A DNA stretch of 62,936 bases from Streptomyces aurantiacus JA 4570 (GCF_000414115.1 NZ_AOPZ01000361.1:1-62936); one strand, 5' to 3'; shown: positions 1-8,558, counted from the first letter of the stretch. Translations and numbers: made by a program. The notes: generated by a model not told the origin, from the letters alone.

Positions 1-1156
1 GGCGATCGGCGCCGGGTCGAAACGCCGGGCGCTCTCCAGGGCCGCGGCGCCCATCGCGCGGCGCCGCTCCGGGTCCTCGATCAGCTCGACGAGCGCCTTC
101 GCGAGCGCGTCGGCGTCCCCGGGCGGCACCAGTCTGCCGTCGCGCCCGTCGGTGATGATCTCGGCGGGCCCGAGCGGGCAGTCGGTGCTCACCACCGGCA
201 CCCCGCACCGCATCGCCTCGACCAGCGTCATCCCGAACGACTCGGCGTCGGACGCCGACGCGACGAGTGACGCCTTGGCGAACTCGGCCTCGATGGCGGA
301 GCGCACACCCATCAGCTCGACGTGCCCGCCGAGCCCGAGTTCGTCGATCAGCTCCCGCAGCGGCTCCTTCTGCGGCCCGCCGCCGTAGATCCGCAGCCGC
401 CAGTCGGGATGCCGCTCGGCGACCGTCGCGAACGCCCGCACCAGCAGGTCGAACCGCTTGCCGGGCACGAGCCGCCCGGCCGCGGCGACCACCTTCGCGG
501 TGCCGTCGGACGGCGCGACGGACGGGGCGGGCACCATGTTGGGCACCGCGAGGACGCGGACGCCGGGCAGTTCCATCCGCTCGCGGTAGACGGCCGCGTC
601 GGCGTCGGTGATGGTGACCAGCGCGTCCAGTTTCCTGTACTGCGGCTCGAGTTGGGCGCGCAGCTTCTTGCTGTGCGCGTCATGGCGCAGATGTTCCTGC
701 GTGGGCGCGCAGCTTCTTGCTGTGCGCGTCATGGCGCAGATGTTCCTGCGCGATGCGCAGCGCGCCGGGCGGGCCGAAACGCGCGAGGTAGACGTTGAGG
801 CCGGGCCGCGTGCCGATGATCACGTCCGCGTCGCAGCCGCGCAGATACTCCTGGGCGCGCACGTCGTGCAGCCGCGAGTACTGCCGGTGCCGCCCCTCCG
901 CGCTCGGGAACGCCCGGGCCGGCTCCGCGAGCCGCGGATCCGCCGCGTCCGCGCCGTCCGCGCGCAGATCCACCAGCGGTACGAGGCGCACGCGCGGGTC
1001 GACGGTGAACCGGGGCACCTTGCGGTGGCGCATCAGCGAGACCACGGTGACCTGGTGACGGTCGGCCAGCGCGGACGCGAGGTTGAGGGTGGTGCGGATG
1101 GTGCCGCCCACACCGAAGGCGTTGTGCAGCAGGAACACGACCTTCAGGGCCTTCAT
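1..1156 (-). CDS. Glycosyltransferase (GT-B, family 4-like), frame broken, 3' end outside window
   Basis: The N-terminal part reads as a GT-B fold beginning MKALKVVFLLHNAFGVGGT, with the glycine-rich acceptor loop typical of retaining GT4 enzymes. After the break, the frame covering 1-650 carries GRLVPGKRFDLLVRAF and EAMRCGVPVVSTDCPLGPAEI, the nucleotide-sugar binding region of the family. The role is transfer of a sugar from an NDP-sugar; the acceptor is unknown. The ATG at 1156 is preceded by AGGGGG. The reading frame is broken by a 49-bp tandem duplication at 653-750. With one copy removed the frame continues as HDAHSKKLRAQLEPQYRKL. The C-terminus is cut by the window edge. Confidence 0.85.
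653..750. repeat. Perfect 49-bp tandem duplication inside the glycosyltransferase
   Basis: Copies at 653-701 and 702-750 are identical. The unit length is not a multiple of 3, so the downstream frame is lost. Removing one copy restores a continuous glycosyltransferase frame. This is either a recent slippage mutation or an assembly join error; the second is favoured because similar duplications occur elsewhere in the window. Confidence 0.9.
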
Positions 1157-1561
1157 ACGGAGAGATCCCCCTGGTGGAGCTCGGTGTTCCGCGCGAGGGG
1201 TCGGTTCGCACGGAAATGTACGGTACGGAGTAGTGAACGGCGCGCGGCCGTGGAGGAAACGAAAGGCCACTCGTGTGCCTCGGGGTAAGCGGGGATTCCG
1301 GCCAAGGTGGCGGAGCGGCAAGAACACGCCACACCCCCGCGGCAGCCCGGGGCAGGCGGGCCCGGGCCGCGCGGGGGCGGGGCGGATGCGGTGCCGGGGC
1401 GGCGCGGACGGCGCTCGGCAGGGTGGCCGGAAGTCTCACACCGTGCTGCTTGCCGAGGACGGCCGCGGCATCCGGGCGGCGGTCACGGGTGTGGCGAGGG
1501 TCACGGCGACGCCGCTTCACCGACGGCTGTTCGTCGGTTGCGCGGCGAACTCGCCCACCGG
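1157..1561. other. Intergenic stretch, no gene seen
   Basis: No convincing coding frame. It holds a small hairpin at 1519-1538 (ACCGACG/CGTCGGT) and a 16-bp direct repeat, CGCGGCGAACTCGCCC, at 1541-1556 and 1565-1580. The second copy overlaps the last codons of the TPR gene. The hairpin could end transcription of that gene. Confidence 0.5.
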
Positions 1562-1906
1562 TTACGCGGCGAACTCGCCCGACAGCGCCGCGGCCATCCG
1601 CAGCTGCGTCGCCGCCTCGGCGTCCCGCCCCTGCCGTTCGAGGGTCCGGCCCAGCATCAGCCGGGCGTACCCCTCGACGGGGTCGAGCCGCAGGACCGTA
1701 CGCAACTCGGTCTCGGCGCGCCGCAGTTGTGCCGAGTGGTAGTAGGCGCGCGCCAGCAGCAGCCGCGGGGCGACCTGCTCGGGCACCTCGTCGGCCAGCG
1801 GGGCGAGGATGCGTGCCGCCGTCGCGTACTCCTTGGCGTCGAAGAACTGCCCCGCGCGCTCCCAGCGCTCGGCGGCCGTGCCGTGGTCGAAGTAGGTGAA
1901 CTCCAC
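1562..1906 (-). CDS. Small tetratricopeptide-repeat protein
   Basis: A protein of 114 residues built of TPR helices: AGQFFDAKEYATAARIL is one unit, and the segments after RLLLARAYYHSAQLRRAE and ARLMLGRTLERQGRDAEA give two more. Such proteins are protein-protein adaptors; the partner is unknown. The GTG at 1906 is chosen because AAGGAGG lies 5-6 bases upstream; an ATG 24 bases earlier has no ribosome site. The stop lies in a 16-bp direct repeat, so the C-terminus could differ if that repeat is an artefact. Confidence 0.75.
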   Translation of the reverse strand: MEFTYFDHGTAAERWERAGQFFDAKEYATAARILAPLADEVPEQVAPRLLLARAYYHSAQLRRAETELRTVLRLDPVEGYARLMLGRTLERQGRDAEAATQLRMAAALSGEFAA

Positions 1907-1981
1907 TGTTGCCTCCTTGACCGGCCACAACGACCCCGAGTGGTTGAATATTCCACCACATGGTCGAGGGGCGGGCCGCCG

Positions 1982-3358
1982 CTACTCCCGCCCCCGTGCC
2001 CGCTTGAAGCGGGCCAGCCCCTCGCCGAGGTCGACGATCGGTTCGGGGTAGTCGTAGCGGCCCCGTTCCGCCGCCCCGAGCTTCCACGGCTCGTGCACCC
2101 TGCCTCCCTCGAGACCGGCGAGTTCGGGCACCCAGCGGCGTACGTAGACACCGTCCGGGTCGTACCGCCTGCCCTGGAGAACGGGGTTGAGGACGCGGTT
2201 CGGCCGGGTGTCCGTGCCCGTGCCCGCCACCCACTGCCAGTTGAGCTGGTTGTCGGCGATGTCGCCGTCGACCAGGTGCTCCAGGAAGTGCCGGGCGCCG
2301 ACGCGCCAGTCCACGTACAGCGTCTTCGTCAGGAAGCTCGCGGCCAGCAGCCGGCCGCGATTGTGCAGCCAGCCCTCGTGCCGCAGCTGCCGCATGGCCG
2401 CGTCGACCACCGGATAGCCGGTGCGGCCCTCCTGCCATGCCCGGATGTCCGCGTCCGCCGACGCCCCGGCGCGCCAGCGGTCGTGCCGCGCGCGGTAGTC
2501 GGCCACCGAGGTCTCGGGACGGGCCGCCAGGACCTGGTGGTGGAAGTCGCGCCAGCAGAGCTGACGTACGAACGCGTCGGCTCCCGGCCCGCCCCGCTCC
2601 TGTGCCAGGTGGACGAGTTCGGCCGGGGACAGCGTGCCGAAGTGCAGGTGCGGGGAGAGGCGGGACGTCGCGTCGCCGGGCAGGTCGTCGTGGCGGGCCG
2701 CGTAGTCCGCGATTCCGTCGCGCCGCCAGGCCAGCATCCGGGCCCGGCCCGCCCTCTCGCCCCCGGCCGCCAGCCCCTCCGCCACGCCCCGGACCGCGTC
2801 CCGGCGCGGGATCCGGCCGGAGGGCACGTCCTCGGGCACCCGGACCGCCCGGGGAGCTCGCAGCGGCCGCCGCGCCCCCTCCGCGGACCAGCGCTTGAAG
2901 TACGGCGTGAACACCGCGAAGTGATCGGAGCCGCCGCTCGGCGTCACGGCACCCGGCGCGACCGCGGTGATCACCGCGTCGTGGACACGCAGCCGCCGTC
3001 CGTCCGCCTCCAGCGCTCGCCCGAGCCGCCGCTCCCTGGCCTGCGCGTAGCCGCTGACCCCGGCGGCGACGTGCACCTCGTCGGCCCGCGCCCGGGCCGC
3101 GATGCCGCGGACCACGTCCACGACGTCGCCCGACCGGACCACGAGGCGCCCGCCGCGCTCACGCAGCCCCGCGTCCAGACCGGCCAGGCAGTCGCGGAGG
3201 AACGCCTCCCGGTTGGGCGCCGCGAAGCCCGACGCGGCGATGGCGCCGTCGCGTACGAACAGCGGCACCACGAAGTCCCCGGCGGCGACGGCCGCAGTCA
3301 GCGGCGGATGATCGTGCACCCGCAGGTCGGAGGTGAACAGGACGACCGAAACGGTCAT
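1982..3358 (-). CDS. phr: Deoxyribodipyrimidine photo-lyase (cryptochrome/photolyase family)
   Basis: A protein of 458 residues, the usual length of class I photolyases. The N-terminal Rossmann-like antenna domain begins MTVSVVLFTSDLRVHDHPPL. The C-terminal FAD domain has TSRLSPHLHFGTLSP, RQLCWRDFHHQ, GYPVVDAAMRQL, WLHNRGRLLAASFLTK and DGDIADNQLNWQWVAGTGTD, all hallmark FAD- and lesion-binding motifs. It repairs UV pyrimidine dimers with light energy. AGGAG precedes the ATG. It shares orientation with the upstream DUF2867 gene, separated by about 60 bases, and the two may be co-transcribed. Confidence 0.95.
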   Translation of the reverse strand: MTVSVVLFTSDLRVHDHPPLTAAVAAGDFVVPLFVRDGAIAASGFAAPNREAFLRDCLAGLDAGLRERGGRLVVRSGDVVDVVRGIAARARADEVHVAAGVSGYAQARERRLGRALEADGRRLRVHDAVITAVAPGAVTPSGGSDHFAVFTPYFKRWSAEGARRPLRAPRAVRVPEDVPSGRIPRRDAVRGVAEGLAAGGERAGRARMLAWRRDGIADYAARHDDLPGDATSRLSPHLHFGTLSPAELVHLAQERGGPGADAFVRQLCWRDFHHQVLAARPETSVADYRARHDRWRAGASADADIRAWQEGRTGYPVVDAAMRQLRHEGWLHNRGRLLAASFLTKTLYVDWRVGARHFLEHLVDGDIADNQLNWQWVAGTGTDTRPNRVLNPVLQGRRYDPDGVYVRRWVPELAGLEGGRVHEPWKLGAAERGRYDYPEPIVDLGEGLARFKRARGRE

Positions 3359-3420
3359 GGTGCGGCTCCTGGAGTGTGGTTCTGCCTCGACCGTTCGGTA
3401 CGCCGACGGAGTACGGCGGG

Positions 3421-4956
3421 TCAACGACCGGCCGCGTCCCGCGTGTCGACGCCGCCCCGCTCCTTGGCCGTGGCCACCGCCGTCCGCGCGATGTTGCGGG
3501 CCATGCCGCCGAAGACGACGGAGTGGAAGGGGGCGACGCTCCACCAGTAGGCGTGGCCGAGCAGCCCGCGCGGGTGGAACAGTGCCCGCTGGCGGTACCG
3601 CGTACGGCCGTCGTCGCCGCGCTCCGCGTACATCTCCAGCCACGCCAGGCCGGGCAGCCGCATCTCGGCGCGCAGCCGCAGCAGCCTGCCGGGCTCGATC
3701 TCCTCGACCCGCCAGAAGTCGAGCGAGTCCCCGACCCGCAGCCGCGCGGCGTCCCGGCGCCCGCGCCGCAGCCCGACGCCGCCGGCCAGCCGGTCGATCC
3801 AGCCGCGCGCGGCCCAGGCGAGCGGGAAGGAGTACCAGCCGTTCTCGCCGCCGATGCCCTCGATGACCCGCCACAGGGCGCTCGGCGACGCCGCCACGGT
3901 GAGCTGGCGCCGGTCGGTGTAGAGGCTGCCGCCCGCCCAGTCGGGGTCCGTGGGCAGCGGATCGCTGGGCGCGCCGGGTGCGGCCGCGGACGACCAGCGG
4001 GTGATGACCTGCGCCTCCTGGATCCGGCACAGCGCGAGCCGCAGCGCCGCGGCGCAGGACAGCGGGCGTCCGGGCAGGTCGGGGACGTACGCGGCGATGT
4101 CGTGTTCCCGGCAGACCACCTCGTGGCGCAGGGACTCCGCGAGCGGCCGCGCGATGCTGTGCGGCACGGGGGTGACCAGGCCGACCCAGTAGCTGGACAG
4201 GCGCGGAGTGAGCAGGGGCACCGGCACGATGAGCCGCCGGCGCAGCCCCGCGACGGTGGCGTACGCGCGCATCATGTCGCGGTACGTGAGGACGTCGGGG
4301 CCGCCGATGTCGAAGGTGCGGTTCAGGCCCGCGGGCAGGCGGGCGGCGGCGACGAGGTAGCGCAGCACGTCGCGGACGGCGATGGGCTGGATGCGGGTGC
4401 GCACCCAGCTGGGCGTGACCATCACCGGCAGCCGCTCGGTGAGATAGCGCAGCATCTCGAAGGACGCCGACCCCGAGCCGATGATGACCGCGGCGCGCAG
4501 GACGACACTTTCGACGCCGGAGTCCAGGAAGATCCGGCCCACCTCGGCGCGGGAGCGCAGATGCGGCGACAGCTCGGCCTCCGGTTTGTCCGCGGGCGTG
4601 AGCCCGCCCAGGTACACGATCCGGCGGACCCCGGCGGCGCGTGCGGCCTCGCTGAAGACGCGGGCGGCCCGCCGGTCCGTCTCCTCGAAGCCCGAGCCCG
4701 TGCCGAGGGCGTGAACGAGGTAGTACGCGACATCGACGTCCCGCATGGCCGCGCCCACCGACTCCGCGTCGGTCACGTCGCCGCGGACGACCTCGGCCCG
4801 GCCCGCCCACGGGTGGTCACGGAGCTTCTCCGGCGAGCGCGCCAGGCAGCGCACACGGTGTCCGGCACCGAGCAGTTCGGGCACGAGCCGCCCGCCGATG
4901 TAGCCGCTGGCACCGGTCACGAGGACGCGCAGGCCGGCGCCGCCACTGGTCTGCAT
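3421..4956 (-). CDS. NAD(P)-binding SDR-like protein with DUF2867 C-terminus
   Basis: A protein of 511 residues. The N-terminal atypical short-chain dehydrogenase domain has the NAD(P) motif LVTGASGYIGGRL (residues about 11-23) and DVAYYLVHALG. The C-terminal about 170 residues match the DUF2867 type (YTDRRQLTVAA, GGENGWYSFPLAWAARGWID, YWWSVAPFHSVVFGGM). Such proteins often sit beside photolyase genes in Streptomyces; the substrate is not known. The start is the ATG before QTSGGAGLR; the frame stays open upstream but that part looks non-coding. Confidence 0.85.
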   Translation of the reverse strand: MQTSGGAGLRVLVTGASGYIGGRLVPELLGAGHRVRCLARSPEKLRDHPWAGRAEVVRGDVTDAESVGAAMRDVDVAYYLVHALGTGSGFEETDRRAARVFSEAARAAGVRRIVYLGGLTPADKPEAELSPHLRSRAEVGRIFLDSGVESVVLRAAVIIGSGSASFEMLRYLTERLPVMVTPSWVRTRIQPIAVRDVLRYLVAAARLPAGLNRTFDIGGPDVLTYRDMMRAYATVAGLRRRLIVPVPLLTPRLSSYWVGLVTPVPHSIARPLAESLRHEVVCREHDIAAYVPDLPGRPLSCAAALRLALCRIQEAQVITRWSSAAAPGAPSDPLPTDPDWAGGSLYTDRRQLTVAASPSALWRVIEGIGGENGWYSFPLAWAARGWIDRLAGGVGLRRGRRDAARLRVGDSLDFWRVEEIEPGRLLRLRAEMRLPGLAWLEMYAERGDDGRTRYRQRALFHPRGLLGHAYWWSVAPFHSVVFGGMARNIARTAVATAKERGGVDTRDAAGR

Positions 4957-5117
4957 TCGTCCATGGTGCGGCGCTCTGCCCGGCGGCGCGACCGGACGCC
5001 GGGTGCCTCGCCCGACACCGGACACGGGAGGGGCCCGACACCGGACGCAGCAGGGGGTGGACAATGAGCCGACTCTCAGCACCCCGTAGTCCGTACGAGA
5101 TCCAGGGAGCACATACC

Positions 5118-5483
5118 GTGAACGACATCTGGGCCTACCCGCCCGGCAGCGGCCACAGAGGCGAGCAGCAGGAGCCCATGACCGGCTTCACGGTCGAGGC
5201 GACCGACGGCGTCATCGGCCAGGTGGACCGGCAGGTGGACCAGCCGGGCCGGCAGCACCTGGTCGTGGACACCGGAATGTGGGTCTTCGGCAAGAGCGTG
5301 CTGATCCCGGCCGGCGCGGTCACGCGCATCGACCGCGAGGCGGGGACGGTGACGGTCGGCCACTCCAAGGAGCAGGTCAAGGACGCGCCGCGGTTCACCA
5401 CCGACAGCGAGACGACGGACCCGGCGTACCTCAACGAGGTGGGCGCGTACTACGCCACGCTGGACCGCGACGCGGAGCTCTGA
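5118..5483 (+). CDS. PRC-barrel domain protein
   Basis: A protein of 121 residues. It has a PRC-barrel fold near residues 17-80 (TDGVIGQVDRQV, LVVDTGMWVFGKSVLIPAGAV), a domain used in RNA metabolism and stress proteins. GTG is chosen because CAGGGAG lies 8 bases upstream. It is divergent from the DUF2867 gene and ends 77 bases before the host pirin start. The function is unproven. Confidence 0.8.
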   Translation: MNDIWAYPPGSGHRGEQQEPMTGFTVEATDGVIGQVDRQVDQPGRQHLVVDTGMWVFGKSVLIPAGAVTRIDREAGTVTVGHSKEQVKDAPRFTTDSETTDPAYLNEVGAYYATLDRDAEL

Positions 5484-5546
5484 GCCCCGCCGGCGCTCCG
5501 CCGGCCGCGGACGGGGAGTTGCTCTGTCCGCTCCGGGTGCCCGGGG

Positions 5547-5560
5547 CTAAGTTGTGCGGT
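5547..5560 (+). promoter_or_regulatory. Conserved start region of the host pirin gene
   Basis: The 12-bp block CTAAGTTGTGCG at 5547-5558 lies 2 bases before the ATG. The same 12 bases occur at the same distance before the prophage pirin gene (6815-6804, minus strand). TAAGTT could be a -10 element of a leaderless transcript, because no Shine-Dalgarno is present in either copy. Confidence 0.45.
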
Positions 5561-5746
5561 ATGAGCAATCTTGATCGCGAGGCGGTGCCTTCTCTGTGCG
5601 GCGGACGCGGGTTCGTCGTCGCGGAACCGGTGCGCGAACTCCTCAGCCCACGGCACGTGAAGCTCGGTGCGGCGACCGAGGTGCGGCGCCTCCTTCCGAA
5701 CCTGGGGCGCCGGATGGTCGGCGCCTGGTGCTTCGTTGTTCATTAG
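5561..5746 (+). pseudogene. 5' fragment of host pirin-family gene, interrupted by the prophage
   Basis: Codes the first 58 or so residues of a pirin-like cupin (MSNLDREAVPSLCGGRGF to GRRMVGAWCFV), then runs into the phage att arm and stops at TAG after VH. The rest of the gene lies at about 61240-62031. Pirins are cupin-fold iron proteins with regulatory or quercetinase-like activity. The fragment lacks the metal site and should be inactive. The intact prophage copy at 5836-6801 begins with nearly the same residues. Confidence 0.9.
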
Positions 5747-5788
5747 TGGTCGGCGCCTGGTGCTTCGTTGTTCATTAGTCCAAAGCAC
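5715..5788. other. attL, with the core region tandemly duplicated
   Basis: A 32-bp unit (5715-5746) is repeated at 5747-5778. Each copy has 20 bp of host arm (TGGTCGGCGCCTGGTGCTTC), GT, and 10 bp of phage arm. The phage arm continues after the second copy to TCCAAAGCAC (5779-5788). The crossover GT is at 5767-5768 in the second copy (5735-5736 in the first). Comparison with attR at 61191-61260 places the exchange at this dinucleotide, because joining the host arms at GT restores the pirin codons F-V-D-H-Y. Confidence 0.85.
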
Positions 5789-5789
5789 A

Positions 5790-5825
5790 AACGCCCCCAC
5801 CTGCAGCGATGCGGGCGGGGGCGTT
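5790..5825 (-). terminator. Hairpin after the prophage pirin gene
   Basis: AACGCCCCC (5790-5798) pairs with GGGGGCGTT (5817-5825), with further partial pairing inside. It lies 10 bases after the stop of the prophage pirin gene and directly beside the attL phage arm, so it could insulate phage transcription from the host junction. Confidence 0.65.
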
Positions 5826-5835
5826 CGCGTGTGTC

Positions 5836-6801
5836 CTAGCGGGTCCGACCGCGCGGCTTGAGAGGGGTCGAGGGCAGCGTCGGCGCGGCGAGCGGGCCGC
5901 CGTCGTACCCCTTTACCTCGCCGAAGCGGGTGCCGGTCATCCAGTCCTCGCGAGCCTGCTCGATCTCTTCCTGCGTCCGGCCGACGAAGTTCCACCACAT
6001 GATCAGTTCCTCGGCGAATGGCTCGCCGCCGAGCAGCATGATCCCGGCGTCGGATGCCGCCCGCAGGGGCAGCTCGGTGCGGCCGCACCCGAGGTACAGC
6101 ATCGATCCGGGCAGGACCGGAACGCCGTCGACGTGCACCTCGCCGGACATCGACAGCACGCCGTACTCGAAGTCGGGCACGAGGGGCAGGCGGGTCTCGG
6201 CGCCGGCGGCGAGGGAGATGTCGGCACCGACGATCGGTGTGTACGTCGTACCGGGGGATGCGGTGCCGTCGAGGTTGCCGAGGATGACCGTTGCGTCGAA
6301 GCCGGGGGCGGTCACCTTCGGCAGCTCGGGGTGATGCTCGAACTTCGGGTCGGCGTACCGGTCCGAGTCGGGAAGGGCGACCCACAACTGAGCGCCGTGC
6401 AGGAAGCGGCCATGCGATTTCGGGGACTCTTCCGAGTGAGAGATCGCCCGACCGGACGTCATCAGGCCCAGTTCACGGGGGCGGATCGTCTGCAGGCTGC
6501 CCGTGCTGTCCCGGTGCAGCACCTCGCCCTCGTGCAGCCAGGACACGGTCTGCAGGCCCATGTGCGGGTGCGGCGGCACCTGCATGCCGGGCTCGTCGGC
6601 GATGTCGTCCGGGCCGTACTGATCAACGAATGCCCACGCCCCGATCATGCGTCGTCCGAGGTTGGGCAGGAGTCTGCGGACTTCGGTGGACTCGCCGAGT
6701 TTGACGCGGCGAGGGCTGAGGAGTTCGCGTACGGGCTCCGCTACGACGAAACCGCGGCCGCCGCAGAGGGATGGGGCGGCCTCGCGATCAAGGTTGCTCA
6801 T
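5836..6801 (-). CDS. Intact pirin-family cupin protein carried by the prophage
   Basis: A protein of 321 residues. The N-terminal cupin has the pirin metal-site pattern PPHPHMGLQTVSWLHEGE and HSEESPK, and the C-terminal pirin domain includes GEPFAEELIMWWNFVGRTQEE. It is a close homologue of the disrupted host gene along the whole length. At the att site the host codes GAWCFVDHYGPED and this copy GAWAFVDQYGPDD, with many silent changes in the same codons, so the attB sequence is not conserved. It lies next to attP, convergent with the integrase in the circular phage map. Inferred role: replacement of the host gene destroyed by integration. Confidence 0.92.
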   Translation of the reverse strand: MSNLDREAAPSLCGGRGFVVAEPVRELLSPRRVKLGESTEVRRLLPNLGRRMIGAWAFVDQYGPDDIADEPGMQVPPHPHMGLQTVSWLHEGEVLHRDSTGSLQTIRPRELGLMTSGRAISHSEESPKSHGRFLHGAQLWVALPDSDRYADPKFEHHPELPKVTAPGFDATVILGNLDGTASPGTTYTPIVGADISLAAGAETRLPLVPDFEYGVLSMSGEVHVDGVPVLPGSMLYLGCGRTELPLRAASDAGIMLLGGEPFAEELIMWWNFVGRTQEEIEQAREDWMTGTRFGEVKGYDGGPLAAPTLPSTPLKPRGRTR

Positions 6802-6820
6802 GTCGCACAACTTAGTCCCG
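6802..6820 (-). promoter_or_regulatory. Start region of prophage pirin, conserved with the host copy
   Basis: CTAAGTTGTGCG at 6815-6804 is identical to the block before the host pirin start (5547-5558). The phage copy therefore carries host-like 5' control sequence and is probably expressed in the lysogen independently of late phage promoters. Confidence 0.45.
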
Positions 6821-7134
6821 GATGTCCGAGGCGCACAGACCAACGCCCCGACCCGGGGTCTTGCGGAGATGAGGGGTCGGGGCTTGGCCGTCACCTCTCC
6901 GTTGTGGGGCAACGGATCGGGCCTGCGTGTCGCTTGCTTCTTGTAGTGCACCGGAGTGCGGGAGGAGTCCGGTTACCGGATGGTTGGCATGGACGCCAGC
7001 GAACCACGTGCATCCTGCAGCTTTCAAGAGCACATGTGCGAGGCGCTAAGCGAGCGGATGAGGGCGCCCGGCGGAGTTCTGGTGCTGAGGCCCGCTTCCG
7101 CTCGCCGACTCCTGTCAGGTCTGTGCAGTAAGAT
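6821..7134. other. Intergenic stretch, no gene seen
   Basis: Open frames exist but lack ribosome sites and family resemblance. It must hold the upstream promoter elements of the prophage pirin gene; I see no clear -35 box. Confidence 0.4.
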
Positions 7135-7177
7135 CCTGTCTCTGCCCCCGCAGCGGCGCGGACGGGGCAAAGACAGG
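7135..7177 (-). terminator. Hairpin terminator
   Basis: CCTGTCTCTGCCCC (7135-7148) pairs with GGGGCAAAGACAGG (7164-7177), with a single C/A mismatch and a 15-base loop. It lies just after the stop of the 7192-7992 gene and should separate it from the prophage pirin gene. Confidence 0.75.
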
Positions 7178-7191
7178 CTCTGAGGCACGTC

Positions 7192-7992
7192 TCATCTGCT
7201 GTTAGCTTCTCGGGCAAAAATCCATCGTCCTGGTTTTCGTGATTGCCTTCCGGAATCAACTTGAAGGCCCGATAGGTCCTGCAGTACACCGCGGCGTCCG
7301 TCCTGAGTTTGCGCGATCAAGCGGTTGCCCCGCGATTCAACAGCGAGATACCACGTCCCAGGCGCAAGCTCGGCTATCGGTGTTACTCCGCCATCCTCGG
7401 GATACAGGGGCCGAGGGACGGGTACCGCAAACCAGCCCGGGATCTTTAGCCGCGCCATGAGGGCGACGGGACACTGAGAGCTGGGAAGGACGGGGCGCTC
7501 CTCCGGCTTCGGGGTATCCAGTTCGGGTGCGGGGGCGACGGAAGGGGCGTGACGCCCCTTCCACCGGTTGACCTGCGCTCTTTGCCTACGTTCGTCACGG
7601 CGTCGGAGCAGCTGCCACCATCGGGCGTCCATCTTGGCAACTCGCCGATAGTGCGCCACTAGCCGGGCCATTTCTTCCGGCGGAGGGATGCGGCCCAGCA
7701 CGACTGTCTGGTTGTGGATGTACTCAGCGAGGTAGACGGCTGTCGGGCTGCCACACATCTGGATGGGGGGCAGTGCCTCACGGAGGCGCTGCTTGCCGTT
7801 CGGACCGTCATTGACCCTGGACAGGCAGTGAAGGAAGTGTCCAATGATGGCTCGCTGTTCCTCGCGCGACCCGACGCGGACGGTGACGACCGCGTCTCCG
7901 GCGGGATTCCAGGCCATGTAGTTCTTGACCGTGTTGGCAACCGCTGCGCTAGCGGTGATTGCGGTGGCGTCTGGCACATCTCCATGAGACAT
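7192..7992 (-). CDS. Hypothetical protein, 266 aa
   Basis: Not recognised. It has a mostly helical first half with a basic stretch (HYRRVAKMDARWWQLLRRRDERRQRAQVNRW, about residues 109-139), then a Pro-rich linker and a C-terminal small beta-rich region (GTWYLAVESRGNRLIAQTQDGRRGVLQDL). There are no membrane segments or signal peptide. It lies downstream of the GNAT gene in the same direction and ends at a terminator. Confidence 0.6.
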   Translation of the reverse strand: MSHGDVPDATAITASAAVANTVKNYMAWNPAGDAVVTVRVGSREEQRAIIGHFLHCLSRVNDGPNGKQRLREALPPIQMCGSPTAVYLAEYIHNQTVVLGRIPPPEEMARLVAHYRRVAKMDARWWQLLRRRDERRQRAQVNRWKGRHAPSVAPAPELDTPKPEERPVLPSSQCPVALMARLKIPGWFAVPVPRPLYPEDGGVTPIAELAPGTWYLAVESRGNRLIAQTQDGRRGVLQDLSGLQVDSGRQSRKPGRWIFAREANSR

Positions 7993-8027
7993 CAGCCACA
8001 GGGCGACGAGATAGGCACTGTCTGTAA

Positions 8028-8558
8028 CTATTCCGATACGGAACGCCCAGTGAGGTGCTTGGCCATGATCGCGAAGGTTGGCGAGTCCTCATAGGGCTTT
8101 TGTTCGCCGACCTTGATGTAGCCCCACCTCTCATACAGGGACACGACTTTGGGATGAGTCACGTCCACGAGGAGAGTCGCCACGTCCTCGTCACGGGTGA
8201 GTACGAGCGCACGGTGCAGTTCCTCCGACGCCCCGGTCTTTCGCCACTTCTTCAGCACCTTGAGCTCGGACAGCGCGAACACCCTGGCCTCTGGTGCAAC
8301 CGAGGTAGGGCGTGCAGAGCCCTTCCACCAACCTCCGGCGCCGAAGGGCGCTCCGTACGCAAATCCCGTCGGCTCACCTTCATCGAAGCCGATTACGCAC
8401 GACCAACCTTCCTTGCTGCTCCACATGTCGACGAACTGTGCGAATCGCTCCCTCGCGCGGAAACGATCTGCCTCGCCGTCGTACACCGCGTCCTGCATGT
8501 CTAGGAGCATCCCCCGGATAGCTGCCGCGTCCTGGTGGGTGTACGTCTTCAAATCCAT
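8028..8558 (-). CDS. GNAT-family N-acetyltransferase
   Basis: A protein of 176 residues with the GNAT fold: IGFDEGEPTGFAYGAPFG, FALSELKVLKKWRKTGASEELHRAL (acetyl-CoA binding helix region) and LYERWGYIKVGEQKPY near the end. It transfers acetyl from acetyl-CoA to an unknown amine. Its ATG overlaps the end of the regulator gene by 10 bases, so the two are translationally coupled. A role in self-protection or in modifying the peptide coded opposite is possible but unproven. Confidence 0.8.
   Translation of the reverse strand: MDLKTYTHQDAAAIRGMLLDMQDAVYDGEADRFRARERFAQFVDMWSSKEGWSCVIGFDEGEPTGFAYGAPFGAGGWWKGSARPTSVAPEARVFALSELKVLKKWRKTGASEELHRALVLTRDEDVATLLVDVTHPKVVSLYERWGYIKVGEQKPYEDSPTFAIMAKHLTGRSVSE

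Noticed and set aside
1307..3550. 747-codon open frame on the plus strand over the photolyase gene
   Set aside because: Shadow frame. The minus strand carries all photolyase motifs and the plus frame has no family resemblance.
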